Shown piece after piece: positions 28,256 through 36,197 of a DNA stretch of 64,000 bases. Position numbers and translations under genes: made by a program. Source of the stretch: Alphaproteobacteria bacterium (GTDB lineage: Bacteria > Pseudomonadota > Alphaproteobacteria > Micropepsales > Micropepsaceae); NCBI GenBank assembly GCA_947474645.1, contig CANJJD010000009.1, positions 1 through 64,000 on the forward strand, read 5' to 3'. Below the pieces are notes generated by a model. It ran no database searches and was not told where the DNA came from. It worked only from the letters and a program-made list of their open reading frames with translations. Numbering within the stretch: the stretch's first letter is position 1; each line of letters begins with the position of its first letter.

Positions 28256-29500
28256 ATGGACCGCCGCAACTTGATGACGGGCATGCTGGGCACTGCTGCC
28301 GCTGCGCTGTGGACGCCGCCCGATGCTTTCGCGCTGGGACTGCCCAAGGACAAGATCAAGCGCATCCGCTACTACAAGACGCCCACCGATGCGGCGGGGC
28401 GGCCCAACATCCACCAGCCGACCTTCAACCAGTCCACCAACGTCGTCACCATCGAGACCGAAAGCGGCTTGATCGGTATCGGCGAAGGCGGCGAGCCCTC
28501 GACCATGGAGCAATGCGCCGGGCTGTTGATCGGCCAGGATCCGTTCCGCATCGAGCATCTGTGGCAGCGCATGTATCGCGGCTACTTCTATCCGGCCGGC
28601 CGCGAAAAGACTCATTCGCTTGGCGGCCTGGACCTGGCGCTGTGGGATCTCAAGGGCAAGACGCTGGGCGTGCCGGTATGGCAACTGCTGGGCGGCAAGA
28701 GCCGCGACCATATCGAATGCTATGCCACCTCCTACCCCACGCCCAAGGGCGGCACCATCGAAGACGCGGCGCGCGCCTGCGTCGCCGAAGGCTTCCGCGC
28801 CTATCGCTTGGGTACAGTGGGCGAAAGGGAGTTCGACCGCTTCCAGGCGGTGCAGGATTCCTTTGAGGCCTGCAAACTGGCGCGCAAGGGCGCCGGCAAG
28901 GATGGCGGCTGGGCCATCGATTTCCACGGCGTGCTGGACCAGGAAGACGCCATCAACCTGGCCCGGCTGATCGAACCGCTGCGCCCCTATTTCGTCGAAG
29001 ACCTGGTGCGCGGCGAGAATGTCGAGATCTACAAGACCATCCGCCCGCGCCTGGGCGTGCCGATCGCGGTCGGCGAAATCTACGGCGCCAAGTGGGACAC
29101 CAACATGCTGATCGAGCATCAGTTGATCGACTTTGCCCGCTGCACCGTTCCCAATGTCGGCGGCATCACCGAATACATGAAAATCTGCGCCATCGCCGAG
29201 ACCCATTATGTCGGCATGATTCCGCACTTCACCGGTCCCATCGGCGAAACCGCATTGGTGCATTGCCTGATCGCCACCTCGAACAAGGCGCTGATGGAAA
29301 TGACCGCCTCGGGCCGCGAGCCCTGGCCTTACCTGCCGCAATGCTATGACTTCAAGAATGGCAAGCTATGGCCCAATGAGCGGATCGGGCTTGGCCTGAC
29401 CCTGGACACCAGCAAGCTGCAGATGATCGGCGACTGGAGCGAGGCCTATTCGCCCATCCCGATCAATCATCGGCCGGACGGCAGCTATACCAACTGGTAG
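28256..29500 (+). CDS. Tat-exported mandelate racemase/enolase-superfamily sugar-acid dehydratase (DgoD-like)
   Basis: 414 residues. The N terminus MDRRNLMTGMLGTAAAALW carries a twin-arginine-type leader ending near PDAFA. The enolase-superfamily body follows. The capping domain has GLIGIGEGGEPS and SLGGLDLALWDLKGKTLGVPVWQLLGG. The barrel has metal ligands in DFHGV (Asp, with the catalytic His as in galactonate/gluconate dehydratases), FVEDL (Glu) and AVGEIYG (Glu), and a later His in MIPHFTGPIG. It probably removes water from an aldonate such as D-galactonate. The ATG at 28256 follows GGGGAG at the usual spacing, and the ATG at 28250 is too close. It lies tail-to-tail with dgoA, three bases apart. 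Confidence 0.82.
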   Translation: MDRRNLMTGMLGTAAAALWTPPDAFALGLPKDKIKRIRYYKTPTDAAGRPNIHQPTFNQSTNVVTIETESGLIGIGEGGEPSTMEQCAGLLIGQDPFRIEHLWQRMYRGYFYPAGREKTHSLGGLDLALWDLKGKTLGVPVWQLLGGKSRDHIECYATSYPTPKGGTIEDAARACVAEGFRAYRLGTVGEREFDRFQAVQDSFEACKLARKGAGKDGGWAIDFHGVLDQEDAINLARLIEPLRPYFVEDLVRGENVEIYKTIRPRLGVPIAVGEIYGAKWDTNMLIEHQLIDFARCTVPNVGGITEYMKICAIAETHYVGMIPHFTGPIGETALVHCLIATSNKALMEMTASGREPWPYLPQCYDFKNGKLWPNERIGLGLTLDTSKLQMIGDWSEAYSPIPINHRPDGSYTNW

Positions 29501-29503
29501 GCG

Positions 29504-30127
29504 TCAGCCCGCCGCTTTGAACGCCTCGACACACTGGCGGGCGCGGGCCGCAATGTCCGCGTCCGTGAAGTCGGGCCTGAACAGGTCCGAACCCAGGCCG
29601 AAGCCGGCGGCGCCCGCGACGCGCCATTCCTTCATGTTGGACGCGCCGGCGCCGCCCACCGCATAGACCGGTATGTTCTTGGGCAGCACCGCCAGCATGG
29701 CTTTCAGGTGGCCGATGCCGCCGCTGGAGGCGGGGAACAGTTTCAAATAGCGCGCGCCCGCCGCCACGGCGGCAAAGCCTTCGCTGGGAGTAAAGAAGCC
29801 CGGCATCACCGTCAGGCCTTTTTTCACGCCATGGGCGATGACGGCGGGATTGGTGTTGGGCGTCACCAGCAATTTGCCGCCCACGCCGGCCACCTGGTCC
29901 ACCTGTTCCGGCGTCAGCACCGTACCGGCGCCCGTGAGGCAGCGTTCGCCGAACTGCTTGGCCAGCAGTTCGATGCTCTTCAGGGGTTCGGGCGAATTCA
30001 GCGGCACCTCGATGGCGCGGAAGCCCGCCTCGAACAGCGCGCCGGCTACGCCTTCGATCCGCGCCGGCGTGACGCCGCGCAGGATGGCGACCAGGGGCAG
30101 TTCGGCCAAAAGTGCGTCAGCGTTCAT
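29504..30127 (-). CDS. dgoA: 2-dehydro-3-deoxy-6-phosphogalactonate aldolase
   Basis: 207 residues of the KDPG/KDPGal aldolase family. The Schiff-base lysine is Lys129 in ARYLKLFPAS, and the acid/base residue is Glu40 in RAIEVPLNSPEP. The NSPEP sequence, instead of the RTP of KDPG aldolases, favours KDPGal. It splits KDPGal to pyruvate and glyceraldehyde 3-phosphate, the last step of the De Ley-Doudoroff pathway. Its start overlaps the dgoK stop by four bases (ATGA), so the two are translationally coupled. Confidence 0.94.
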   Translation of the reverse strand: MNADALLAELPLVAILRGVTPARIEGVAGALFEAGFRAIEVPLNSPEPLKSIELLAKQFGERCLTGAGTVLTPEQVDQVAGVGGKLLVTPNTNPAVIAHGVKKGLTVMPGFFTPSEGFAAVAAGARYLKLFPASSGGIGHLKAMLAVLPKNIPVYAVGGAGASNMKEWRVAGAAGFGLGSDLFRPDFTDADIAARARQCVEAFKAAG

Positions 30128-31035
30128 GAGAAGATTTCCGCATGGGCATGGACCAGGCCCGCCAGGGCCGCTTCATCGCCGTCAATCGCGGCGCCGGTGA
30201 GATCATAGGCATTGAGCGCCTTGGTATAAAGCGCCGCCAGACCGGGGGTGCAGATCAACTGCACCGGGCCTTTCAGCTCCAGTAGTGTCCGCGCCGAGCC
30301 GATATCCTTGCCCAGCATAAGACCCGACAGATAAGACGCGGCCTCGGCCTTGGGCATTTCGCCCGTGACCACGCGGCTGCGCGTGCTGAACAGCAGGTGC
30401 AGCAGGTCGGCTTTTTCATTGGCCTTGGCGAAATCCAGCCCGCGCGCAAAAGCGGGACTTGCGGCATCCACCTCGCCGCTATCGCGCGCCAGCACACTGT
30501 GGCGTCGTACCAGCTCGAACAATTCGCCCGACAGCGCCGTCTGGAACTGGATCACCGCGCCGTCCTCCACCACCACCCATTTGACATGGGTGCCGGGCAT
30601 GCAGAGGACATGGCGGCCCTTGGTCAGGTCGGGACGCAGCCGCAGCGCCCCCAGGATCTGCGTTTCCTCGCCGCGCATCACATCCGGCGCGCCGGTCTTT
30701 CCGGTGCAGGACAGGCCCGGCAGGATGGCGATGGAACGGCCGCCCGCATCAAGACGCAGCGCCGCGCCCGCGATGGCGCCGGGCTTGGCGGGGCACTTCA
30801 GATAGGGCACTTCGCGCCAGCCGATGGTCGAGCCGACCATGCCGCCCAGCACCGCCGGCAACACGCCATGCGCCTTGTCCCAGGGCGCCACCGCGGCGGC
30901 GAAACGGCCGGCGCAATCGGGCGCCGAAGCGCCCTCGCCTTCGCCCCGCGCCAGCACATGCCCCGCCGCGTCACATAGATAAAGCCGCAAGCGGCTGGTG
31001 CCCCAATCGCCCGCGATGAAGGATGCCCTGCTCAT
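30124..31035 (-). CDS. dgoK: 2-dehydro-3-deoxygalactonokinase
   Basis: 303 residues of the DgoK family (ASKHA fold). The phosphate-binding start FIAGDWGTSRLRLYL, then GGMVGSTIGWREVPYLKCPA, the central ILPGLSCTGKTGAPDVMRGEETQ, and MPGTHVKWV are diagnostic. It phosphorylates 2-keto-3-deoxygalactonate with ATP to KDPGal for the aldolase encoded immediately downstream. The start is the ATG at 31035. The upstream neighbour, a stress-type protein on the same strand, ends 33 bases before it, so limited read-through is possible. Confidence 0.95.
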   Translation of the reverse strand: MSRASFIAGDWGTSRLRLYLCDAAGHVLARGEGEGASAPDCAGRFAAAVAPWDKAHGVLPAVLGGMVGSTIGWREVPYLKCPAKPGAIAGAALRLDAGGRSIAILPGLSCTGKTGAPDVMRGEETQILGALRLRPDLTKGRHVLCMPGTHVKWVVVEDGAVIQFQTALSGELFELVRRHSVLARDSGEVDAASPAFARGLDFAKANEKADLLHLLFSTRSRVVTGEMPKAEAASYLSGLMLGKDIGSARTLLELKGPVQLICTPGLAALYTKALNAYDLTGAAIDGDEAALAGLVHAHAEIFS

Positions 31036-31068
31036 GGGGGGTCTTCTATAGGGGAAGTCGCAAAGCGG

Positions 31069-31671
31069 CTAGGGCCGCTTGACCCCAAGCGGGTTCAAAT
31101 CGCGCAACTGCACCGGCATGCCCGACGGCTCGAAATTGCCGCGCACCAGGCGCGCATCCTTCATCGCCAGTATCTCTTCATAGAAAGCCCGGTCCTGGGC
31201 CATCACCCGGATAGTGACCAGGGTGCCGCCGCGCTTGACGCCTTCGGCATAGCCGGCGGCGTCATTCTCGCTCACGCCTGCCTCGATCAGGGCGCCGACC
31301 ACGCCGCCCGCCGCGCCGCCCGCCACCGCGCCGGCCAGCGCCGTGGCCAGCCAGCCAGCCGCCACCACCGCGCCGATCCCCGGCAGCACAAAGGCGCTGA
31401 GTCCCGCCAGCAATCCGGCCATGCCGTCCAGGGCGGCGCCGATGCCGGCGCTTTTGTTCACCGTCTGGCCGCGATCATCGCGCCCGTCGCCGTCGCGGTC
31501 GATGACATCGCCGGCATTTTCCAGGTCGGCATTCTTCATCGGCTGGGACAGGGCATGCGAAGAGGCGATGATGCCGATATCGTCCTCGGGCAGGCCCGCC
31601 GCCTTCAGTTCATCCACTATCGCGCGGGCCGTGGCGCCATCGGGAAAAAGCCGGGAGAGTGTGATCATCAT
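31069..31671 (-). CDS. General-stress-protein-17M-like protein with glycine-rich membrane segments
   Basis: 200 residues. The N-terminal ITLSRLFPDGATARAIVDELKAAGLPEDDIGIIAS is the ferredoxin-like YflT/GS-17M (heat-induced stress) domain. A DRDGDGRDDRG acidic insert and a long Gly/Ala-rich hydrophobic stretch (ALDGMAGLLAGLSAFVLPG...GAVAGGAAGGVVGAL) follow, resembling glycine-zipper membrane inserts. The C terminus repeats the alpha/beta pattern (RGGTLVTIRVMAQD). Its biochemical function is unknown. Its promoter region carries an EcfG-like GGAAC element, so expression in the general stress response is likely. The start could be either of two adjacent ATGs (31671 or 31668). Confidence 0.72.
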   Translation of the reverse strand: MMITLSRLFPDGATARAIVDELKAAGLPEDDIGIIASSHALSQPMKNADLENAGDVIDRDGDGRDDRGQTVNKSAGIGAALDGMAGLLAGLSAFVLPGIGAVVAAGWLATALAGAVAGGAAGGVVGALIEAGVSENDAAGYAEGVKRGGTLVTIRVMAQDRAFYEEILAMKDARLVRGNFEPSGMPVQLRDLNPLGVKRP

Positions 31672-31701
31672 GGCGGAACTCCGTGCGCTGAGCCTGATGG
31701 C

Positions 31702-31751
31702 AACACACGCCGGGCTCGCTTGTTCCGGAACCGGAAATAATTTCGCCGGTT
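31702..31751. promoter_or_regulatory. Divergent, overlapping EcfG-like (general stress) promoters
   Basis: The perfect palindrome GTTCCGGAAC (31722-31731) gives a GGAAC -35 element on each strand. On the plus strand GGAAC is followed after 16 bases by GGTT (31748-31751). On the minus strand it is followed after 16 bases by TGTT (31705-31702). The alphaproteobacterial EcfG consensus is GGAAC-N16/17-CGTT, so each -10 has one mismatch. Each predicted start lies some 25 bases from its gene's ATG (31671 and 31782). Confidence 0.55.
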
Positions 31752-31781
31752 AATGCAGTGCCATCCTCCGAGGAACACATC

Positions 31782-31979
31782 ATGGCCCGCAAATATTCCA
31801 AAGCCGCCTCGAAAAAGGTCGAGAAGGTGATGCACGAGCGCAAGAAGGGCACCCTGAAAAGCGGCTCGGGCAAGAAGGTGACCAGCAAGAAGCAGGCGAT
31901 CGCCATCGGCCTGTCGGAAGCCCGCAAGGAGGGGAAGAAAGTTCCCAAGAAGAAGACGGCGAAAAAGAAGAAGGGCTAG
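31782..31979 (+). CDS. Small Lys-rich DUF6496-type protein
   Basis: 65 residues, very basic: MARKYSKAASKKVEKVMHE, then RKKGTLKSGSGKKVTSKKQAIAIGLSEARKEGKK and a KKKTAKKKKG tail. The central segment SGSGKKVTSKKQAIAIGLSEARK is a small conserved domain of unknown function seen in many proteobacteria. The Lys/Ala tail resembles histone H1-like DNA-binding tails. The ATG at 31782 has GAGGA nine bases upstream. It diverges from the stress protein and shares the palindromic EcfG-like promoter region. Nucleic-acid binding is an inference from charge only. Confidence 0.75.
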   Translation: MARKYSKAASKKVEKVMHERKKGTLKSGSGKKVTSKKQAIAIGLSEARKEGKKVPKKKTAKKKKG

Positions 31980-32338
31980 GCCGTCATCTCGGCCGCCAGG
32001 GTGCAGAGCCGCTCCAGGTTGAACGGCTTGTGCAGGATCTGGATGTCCCGCGCCTTCAGCACCGCGGGCGGGGGCGTCTGGGTATAGCCCGTCATCAACA
32101 GCACCTTCAGATCGGGGCGAAACTCCAGCCCGGCCTCAACCAGGGCATAGCCGTCCATGCGCGGCATCTTGATGTCGGACACCAACAGCGCAATCTCGGG
32201 ATTGGCCTTCAGAAGTTCCAGCGCCTCGGCGCCGTCGCCGGCCTCGAACACCTTGAAGCCCGCATCCTCCAGCATCTCCACGGCGATCACCCGCAGCATG
32301 GCTTCGTCCTCGGCCACCAGGATGGTTGTCTTTGTCAT
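31976..32338 (-). CDS. Single-domain response regulator
   Basis: 120 residues, a receiver domain only: acidic pocket AEDEAM (Glu10, Asp11, Glu12), phospho-acceptor Asp55 in VSDIKMPRMDG, Thr83 in LMTGYT and Lys104 in LHKPF. There is no output domain, so it should act by protein contact like CheY/DivK-type regulators. Its start overlaps the histidine kinase stop by ATGA, making it the kinase's likely target. It is the last gene of the TonB receptor-YfiR-kinase-regulator operon. Its stop is shared at the edge with the convergent DUF6496 gene. Confidence 0.92.
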   Translation of the reverse strand: MTKTTILVAEDEAMLRVIAVEMLEDAGFKVFEAGDGAEALELLKANPEIALLVSDIKMPRMDGYALVEAGLEFRPDLKVLLMTGYTQTPPPAVLKARDIQILHKPFNLERLCTLAAEMTA

Positions 32339-33672
32339 GAGGTGCCTTTGTCGCGGGGCATGAGGATGGTCATGGTGGTGCCCTTGCCGGGAACGCTTTC
32401 GATCAACAGATGGCCACCCGACTGGCGCACAAATCCGAAGGTCATGGACAGGCCCAGCCCCGTGCCCTTGCCCAAGGGCTTGGTGGTGAAGAAGGGGTCC
32501 ACGGCGCGACGGCGCACCTCCTCGGGCATGCCGGTGCCGGTGTCGCGCATGATCAGGGCGGCATAGTCCCCGGGCGTGAAATTCTCCACGTCCGGCGGCG
32601 GCGCCGAAAGCGTCATGTCGCGGGTCTCCACGATCAGCTCGCCGCCATTGGGCATGGCGTCGCGCGCATTGATGGCCAGGTTCAGGATCACATTTTCCAT
32701 CTGGTTGACGTCGCACAGGGTGGACCAGGAGCCTTGCAGCATCAGCGATATCGTCACCTTCTCGCCCACCGAATGGCGGATCAATTCGGCCAGACCTTGC
32801 GCCAGGGTGCTGAGATTGACGCGCTGGGGGGTCAAGGGCTGGCGGCGCGAGAAGGCCAGAATGCGCTGGGTGAGATGGGCGGCGCGGTCCAGCGCTTCAT
32901 CGGCGGCGGCGATATAGCCGGCGCCCGATTCGGTTTCCGGGCTCAGCTTGCGCGTGAGCAGGCGTAGGTTTCCCTTCACGATCATGATCAGGTTGTTGAA
33001 GTCATGCGCGATGCCGCCCGACAATTGGCCGATGGCTTCCATCTTGTGGCTCTGGCGCAGCGCCTCCTCGGTCTTGCGCCGCTCCTCCATTTCCTGATGC
33101 AGCCGGCTGTTGACCTCGACCAGTTGCTGGGCGCGGCGCGACAACTGGGCCTGGGCGAAGGAGAGCACCGCGATCACCAGCGCGCCCATCGTCACCAGAA
33201 GGATCAGGCCGAAATAGCGGGCATTGCGCCGCTCGGGCGCCTCGGTGACGGCGCGCAGCAGCACCGTGCCGGCACGCGCGCCGTTCTGGCTGGCGGGCAC
33301 CGCGATGTCGATATAGCCGTCGCCGGTTTTGGTCTCGGCCGTCGTCTTGTGCCCCGGCAGGCGGGTGCCGCGGGCAAAGCCGGCCATCAGCCGTCCGTCG
33401 GCGGCATAGATGGCCGCGCCCTGCAATTCGGGATTGACCCGCAGGGCATCGACATATTCCTGCGCCGCCGCGCGGTCTTCAAACAGGATGGCGGCGGAAG
33501 CGCTGGCCGCCAGCACCTGTGCCTGCTCGCGCACGCTCTTGATCTGCTGGCTGCTGTAAAGCTGCTCCTGATAGACCGCCATCAAGACACCGGCCGCCAA
33601 GAGCACTGCCGCCGCGACCAGGGCGCCGATCACCGAAGGGGTCCAGCCCTTGTTTTTTTGGAGCAGCATCAT
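32335..33672 (-). CDS. Membrane histidine kinase with periplasmic CHASE8-like sensor
   Basis: 445 residues. TM helices at about 13-33 and 154-173 enclose a periplasmic domain of about 120 residues containing [30 protein letters not shown], the pattern of CHASE8 sensors. A coiled coil ([36 protein letters not shown]) leads to the H-box [11 protein letters not shown] (His223). The ATPase has N-box [17 protein letters not shown], and [16 protein letters not shown]. This NtrB/BlcS-like 'HDFNN' class of kinase often pairs with single receivers, as here. It overlaps YfiR upstream and the response regulator downstream by four bases each. Confidence 0.93.
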   Translation of the reverse strand: MMLLQKNKGWTPSVIGALVAAAVLLAAGVLMAVYQEQLYSSQQIKSVREQAQVLAASASAAILFEDRAAAQEYVDALRVNPELQGAAIYAADGRLMAGFARGTRLPGHKTTAETKTGDGYIDIAVPASQNGARAGTVLLRAVTEAPERRNARYFGLILLVTMGALVIAVLSFAQAQLSRRAQQLVEVNSRLHQEMEERRKTEEALRQSHKMEAIGQLSGGIAHDFNNLIMIVKGNLRLLTRKLSPETESGAGYIAAADEALDRAAHLTQRILAFSRRQPLTPQRVNLSTLAQGLAELIRHSVGEKVTISLMLQGSWSTLCDVNQMENVILNLAINARDAMPNGGELIVETRDMTLSAPPPDVENFTPGDYAALIMRDTGTGMPEEVRRRAVDPFFTTKPLGKGTGLGLSMTFGFVRQSGGHLLIESVPGKGTTMTILMPRDKGTS

Positions 33673-34211
33673 GGCTGGCCCCGCTGCTTCACCGCATGGG
33701 CCAGGCCCAGCAGCTTGGAGCTGATCACCAGCCGGCCTTGCGTCGCCGCCGCGTCGTCAATGTCGAAGCGCACATGGTTGGCCTCGATCAGGAAACTGAT
33801 CACGCCGTGCGCTTTCAGGCCGGAATCGGTCACCGTCACCACCGGCTTGCCCTTCATGGCGTCCAATGTGCCTTCGGCGATGGCGGCGTCGCCGCTGAGG
33901 AACAACAGGTGGCAGACCGCTTCCGGATCGGGCGCCGCCAGGCGGCGCACCGCAATGGCGCGCTCGCCGGATCGCGCGCTGGCCGCGCTTTGTTCCAGCT
34001 TGCCGCCGAAAGGATCGCCGCCCAGCACGCAGATGGTCACCGGCTGGGTGGGCGAGGAGAAGGCGCTATCAGGCCAGGTGATGAAGGGAATGAATTTGGG
34101 GAGATAGGCCGCCTTGACGGCATATTCCAGCGAGGCGTCGGCCGCGCCTGCGGGCGCCTGCGGTGCCAGGCACCCCAGGGCCGTCGCGGCAAGAAGGGCG
34201 CGAAGCCGCAT
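33669..34211 (-). CDS. YfiR-family periplasmic protein (DUF4154)
   Basis: 180 residues. A signal peptide (MRLRALLAATALGCLAPQAPAGA) is followed by the DUF4154 pattern: YAVKAAYLPKFIPFITWPDSAF, ITICVLGGDPFG-like VTICVLGGDPFG, HLLFLSGD, PVVTVTDS and VISFLIEANHVRFDID. YfiR in Pseudomonas is a periplasmic repressor of the diguanylate cyclase YfiN. Here the gene next door encodes a histidine kinase, so it may gate that kinase instead. It overlaps the TonB-receptor stop by one base and the kinase start by four, so these products are made together. Confidence 0.9.
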   Translation of the reverse strand: MRLRALLAATALGCLAPQAPAGAADASLEYAVKAAYLPKFIPFITWPDSAFSSPTQPVTICVLGGDPFGGKLEQSAASARSGERAIAVRRLAAPDPEAVCHLLFLSGDAAIAEGTLDAMKGKPVVTVTDSGLKAHGVISFLIEANHVRFDIDDAAATQGRLVISSKLLGLAHAVKQRGQP

Positions 34212-36151
34212 CAGAATTGCAGTCTGGCTTGAAGATAGACGCTGCGCGGAATGGCCAGGGGCGGAACCGATCCGTTGACGAATTCCTGATGCCGTTCATG
34301 CAGCAGGTTCATTCCGGCAAGGGAGAGATGAAGCCCCTCCACCACGCGCCAGTCTATCTTGGCATTGGCTTCGACATAGGCCGGCACGGCGGGGCTTTTC
34401 AGGGCATCGATGCTGCGCAGGCCGAAATTGAGCGACACGTCGTGCGGCAGGTCGATGTCCGATTGCATCTGGAACTGGTAGGCCGGATCGTTGCCCGCAA
34501 ACGCGACGCCCAAAAAGTCGCGGCTGCCGGACACAAGGTGCAGCTCCTTGCGGATGGCGTTGATGCCGGCCTTCACCCGCCACCACTCCCGGATCGAATA
34601 ACTGCCCCAGGCTTCGACGCCATAGGTGTTGCCGCGCATGCCGTTCTTGATGACCAGGGGGAGCACCGTCGGCGTGGTGGCTTCCAGGGTGCGCAGGTCG
34701 TCGTAGATGTTGAAATAGGTCGAAACCGAAAAGGAGAAATTCTCGAAGGGCTGGGCGCGGTAGCCCAGCTCAAAGGCCAGCAGGTCCTCGGACACAAAAC
34801 CCGCCCCGCCTGAAAGCGTGTTGGGGGCGAACAGTTCGGTATCGAAACGCGACGGCGTGCGAACTGCCCGGGCGGCGGAAAACCACACCACCGATGTTTC
34901 TGAAGGCCGCCACGCCAGACGGGAATCCGGCATGACTTCCCAGCCGGTATAGCTGTTGTGTTCCAGCTTCACGCCCAGGGTCAGCGTGACATCGGGGGAA
35001 AGGCTGATGGCATCCTGGGCGAAGATGTTGCCCAGGCCCAAGGTGCGTTGGGCGGGATTGAGGAACGAGGTGCCGGGGCCGGCGACAAAAGTATCGTGCA
35101 TGGTGCGATAGCCCCCGCCCACCACGATGCTGTGCGCATCCACCGCGAAATTATACTGCGTGTCGAAGTCGAACGTGTCCACGCTGGCGCGGATGCCGCT
35201 GGTAATGTTACGGCGCGCATTGTCGTAATAGACTTGCGCCTTGAAGGACGCGTCGCCGTCCAGGGTGCGGGTCCAGCTTGCCAGCAGGTTCTGCCCGCCG
35301 ATGGTGCCATTGGCGACCTGGCCGGGCGCCCTTTCGGTGCTGCCGCGATACAAGTCGCCCTGCACCGTGACCATATCCGCGCCGCTCGCCCAATCCGTCC
35401 GGAAGCCGCCTTGCACATTGTCCCAGCCGTCGCGGCTGACCTGGCCGTCCAGCCGCGACAGGCGGCGGTCATGCATGGCGGTTACATAAACGCGGTAGGT
35501 GGTGTTGGCGTCCAAGGTGCCGCCATGGCGCGCGCTGATCGTATCGTCCAGGCTGCCGGCGCGCACATCCACAAGATTGCCCTGGGTATCTTTGCTGTTG
35601 CGCGAGGTGATGTTGATCACGCCATTAACGGCGTTCGATCCCCACAGCGTGCCGGCCGGGCCGCTGATGACTTCGATACGGTCAATGTCGTCCAGCATGG
35701 TGTTCTGGACGTCCCAGAACACGCCGGAGAACAGCGGCGAATAAACCACCCGGCCGTCCATCATCACCAGCAGCTTGTTGGCCGTGCCGGTGGACTGGTT
35801 GAATCCCCGCGCCGTGATGCCGTAGCTGGAGGCGCTGAGTTGCGCGACCTGCAGGTTCGGCGCCAGCCGGAGAATTTCCGGGATGGAGGTGCCGCCGGAG
35901 CGCTGGATATCGTCCTGGTTGATGACAAAGATCGCGGCGGCGGCCTGGTTCAGCGGCTCGGCGCGCCGTGAGACCGAGGTAATCTCCACATTGGCAAGCT
36001 GTTCGATGCTCAGTTGCTGGACATCGGCGCTGGCGATCTGCTGGGCCTGGGCAGGCACAGCAAGGCAGGCGGTCAATGCCGCGCCGGCCAGAAATACCCG
36101 GATCTTGCCCCCAAAACGCACGTGAACACGCTCCCCGACCAGCCCCTCCAT
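34211..36151 (-). CDS. TonB-dependent outer-membrane receptor
   Basis: About 646 residues from the ATG at 36151. A signal region (KIRVFLAGAALTACLAVPAQA) precedes the plug domain (AAAIFVINQDDIQRSGGTSIPEILRLAPNLQVAQ, GTLWGSNAVNGVINITSRN) and a 22-strand-type barrel ending in a C-terminal phenylalanine (YLQARLQF). The start is uncertain: ATG at 36169 or 36151, or a GTG before RFGGKIRV with GGGGAG upstream. Ligand identity is not readable. It heads the YfiR-kinase-regulator operon, so uptake or sensing of its ligand may be tied to signalling. Confidence 0.92.
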   Translation of the reverse strand: MEGLVGERVHVRFGGKIRVFLAGAALTACLAVPAQAQQIASADVQQLSIEQLANVEITSVSRRAEPLNQAAAAIFVINQDDIQRSGGTSIPEILRLAPNLQVAQLSASSYGITARGFNQSTGTANKLLVMMDGRVVYSPLFSGVFWDVQNTMLDDIDRIEVISGPAGTLWGSNAVNGVINITSRNSKDTQGNLVDVRAGSLDDTISARHGGTLDANTTYRVYVTAMHDRRLSRLDGQVSRDGWDNVQGGFRTDWASGADMVTVQGDLYRGSTERAPGQVANGTIGGQNLLASWTRTLDGDASFKAQVYYDNARRNITSGIRASVDTFDFDTQYNFAVDAHSIVVGGGYRTMHDTFVAGPGTSFLNPAQRTLGLGNIFAQDAISLSPDVTLTLGVKLEHNSYTGWEVMPDSRLAWRPSETSVVWFSAARAVRTPSRFDTELFAPNTLSGGAGFVSEDLLAFELGYRAQPFENFSFSVSTYFNIYDDLRTLEATTPTVLPLVIKNGMRGNTYGVEAWGSYSIREWWRVKAGINAIRKELHLVSGSRDFLGVAFAGNDPAYQFQMQSDIDLPHDVSLNFGLRSIDALKSPAVPAYVEANAKIDWRVVEGLHLSLAGMNLLHERHQEFVNGSVPPLAIPRSVYLQARLQF

Positions 36152-36197
36152 GGAGCCGATTCGAGCCAAAACGCGTGAAAAACCGGATGGTTCCCGG

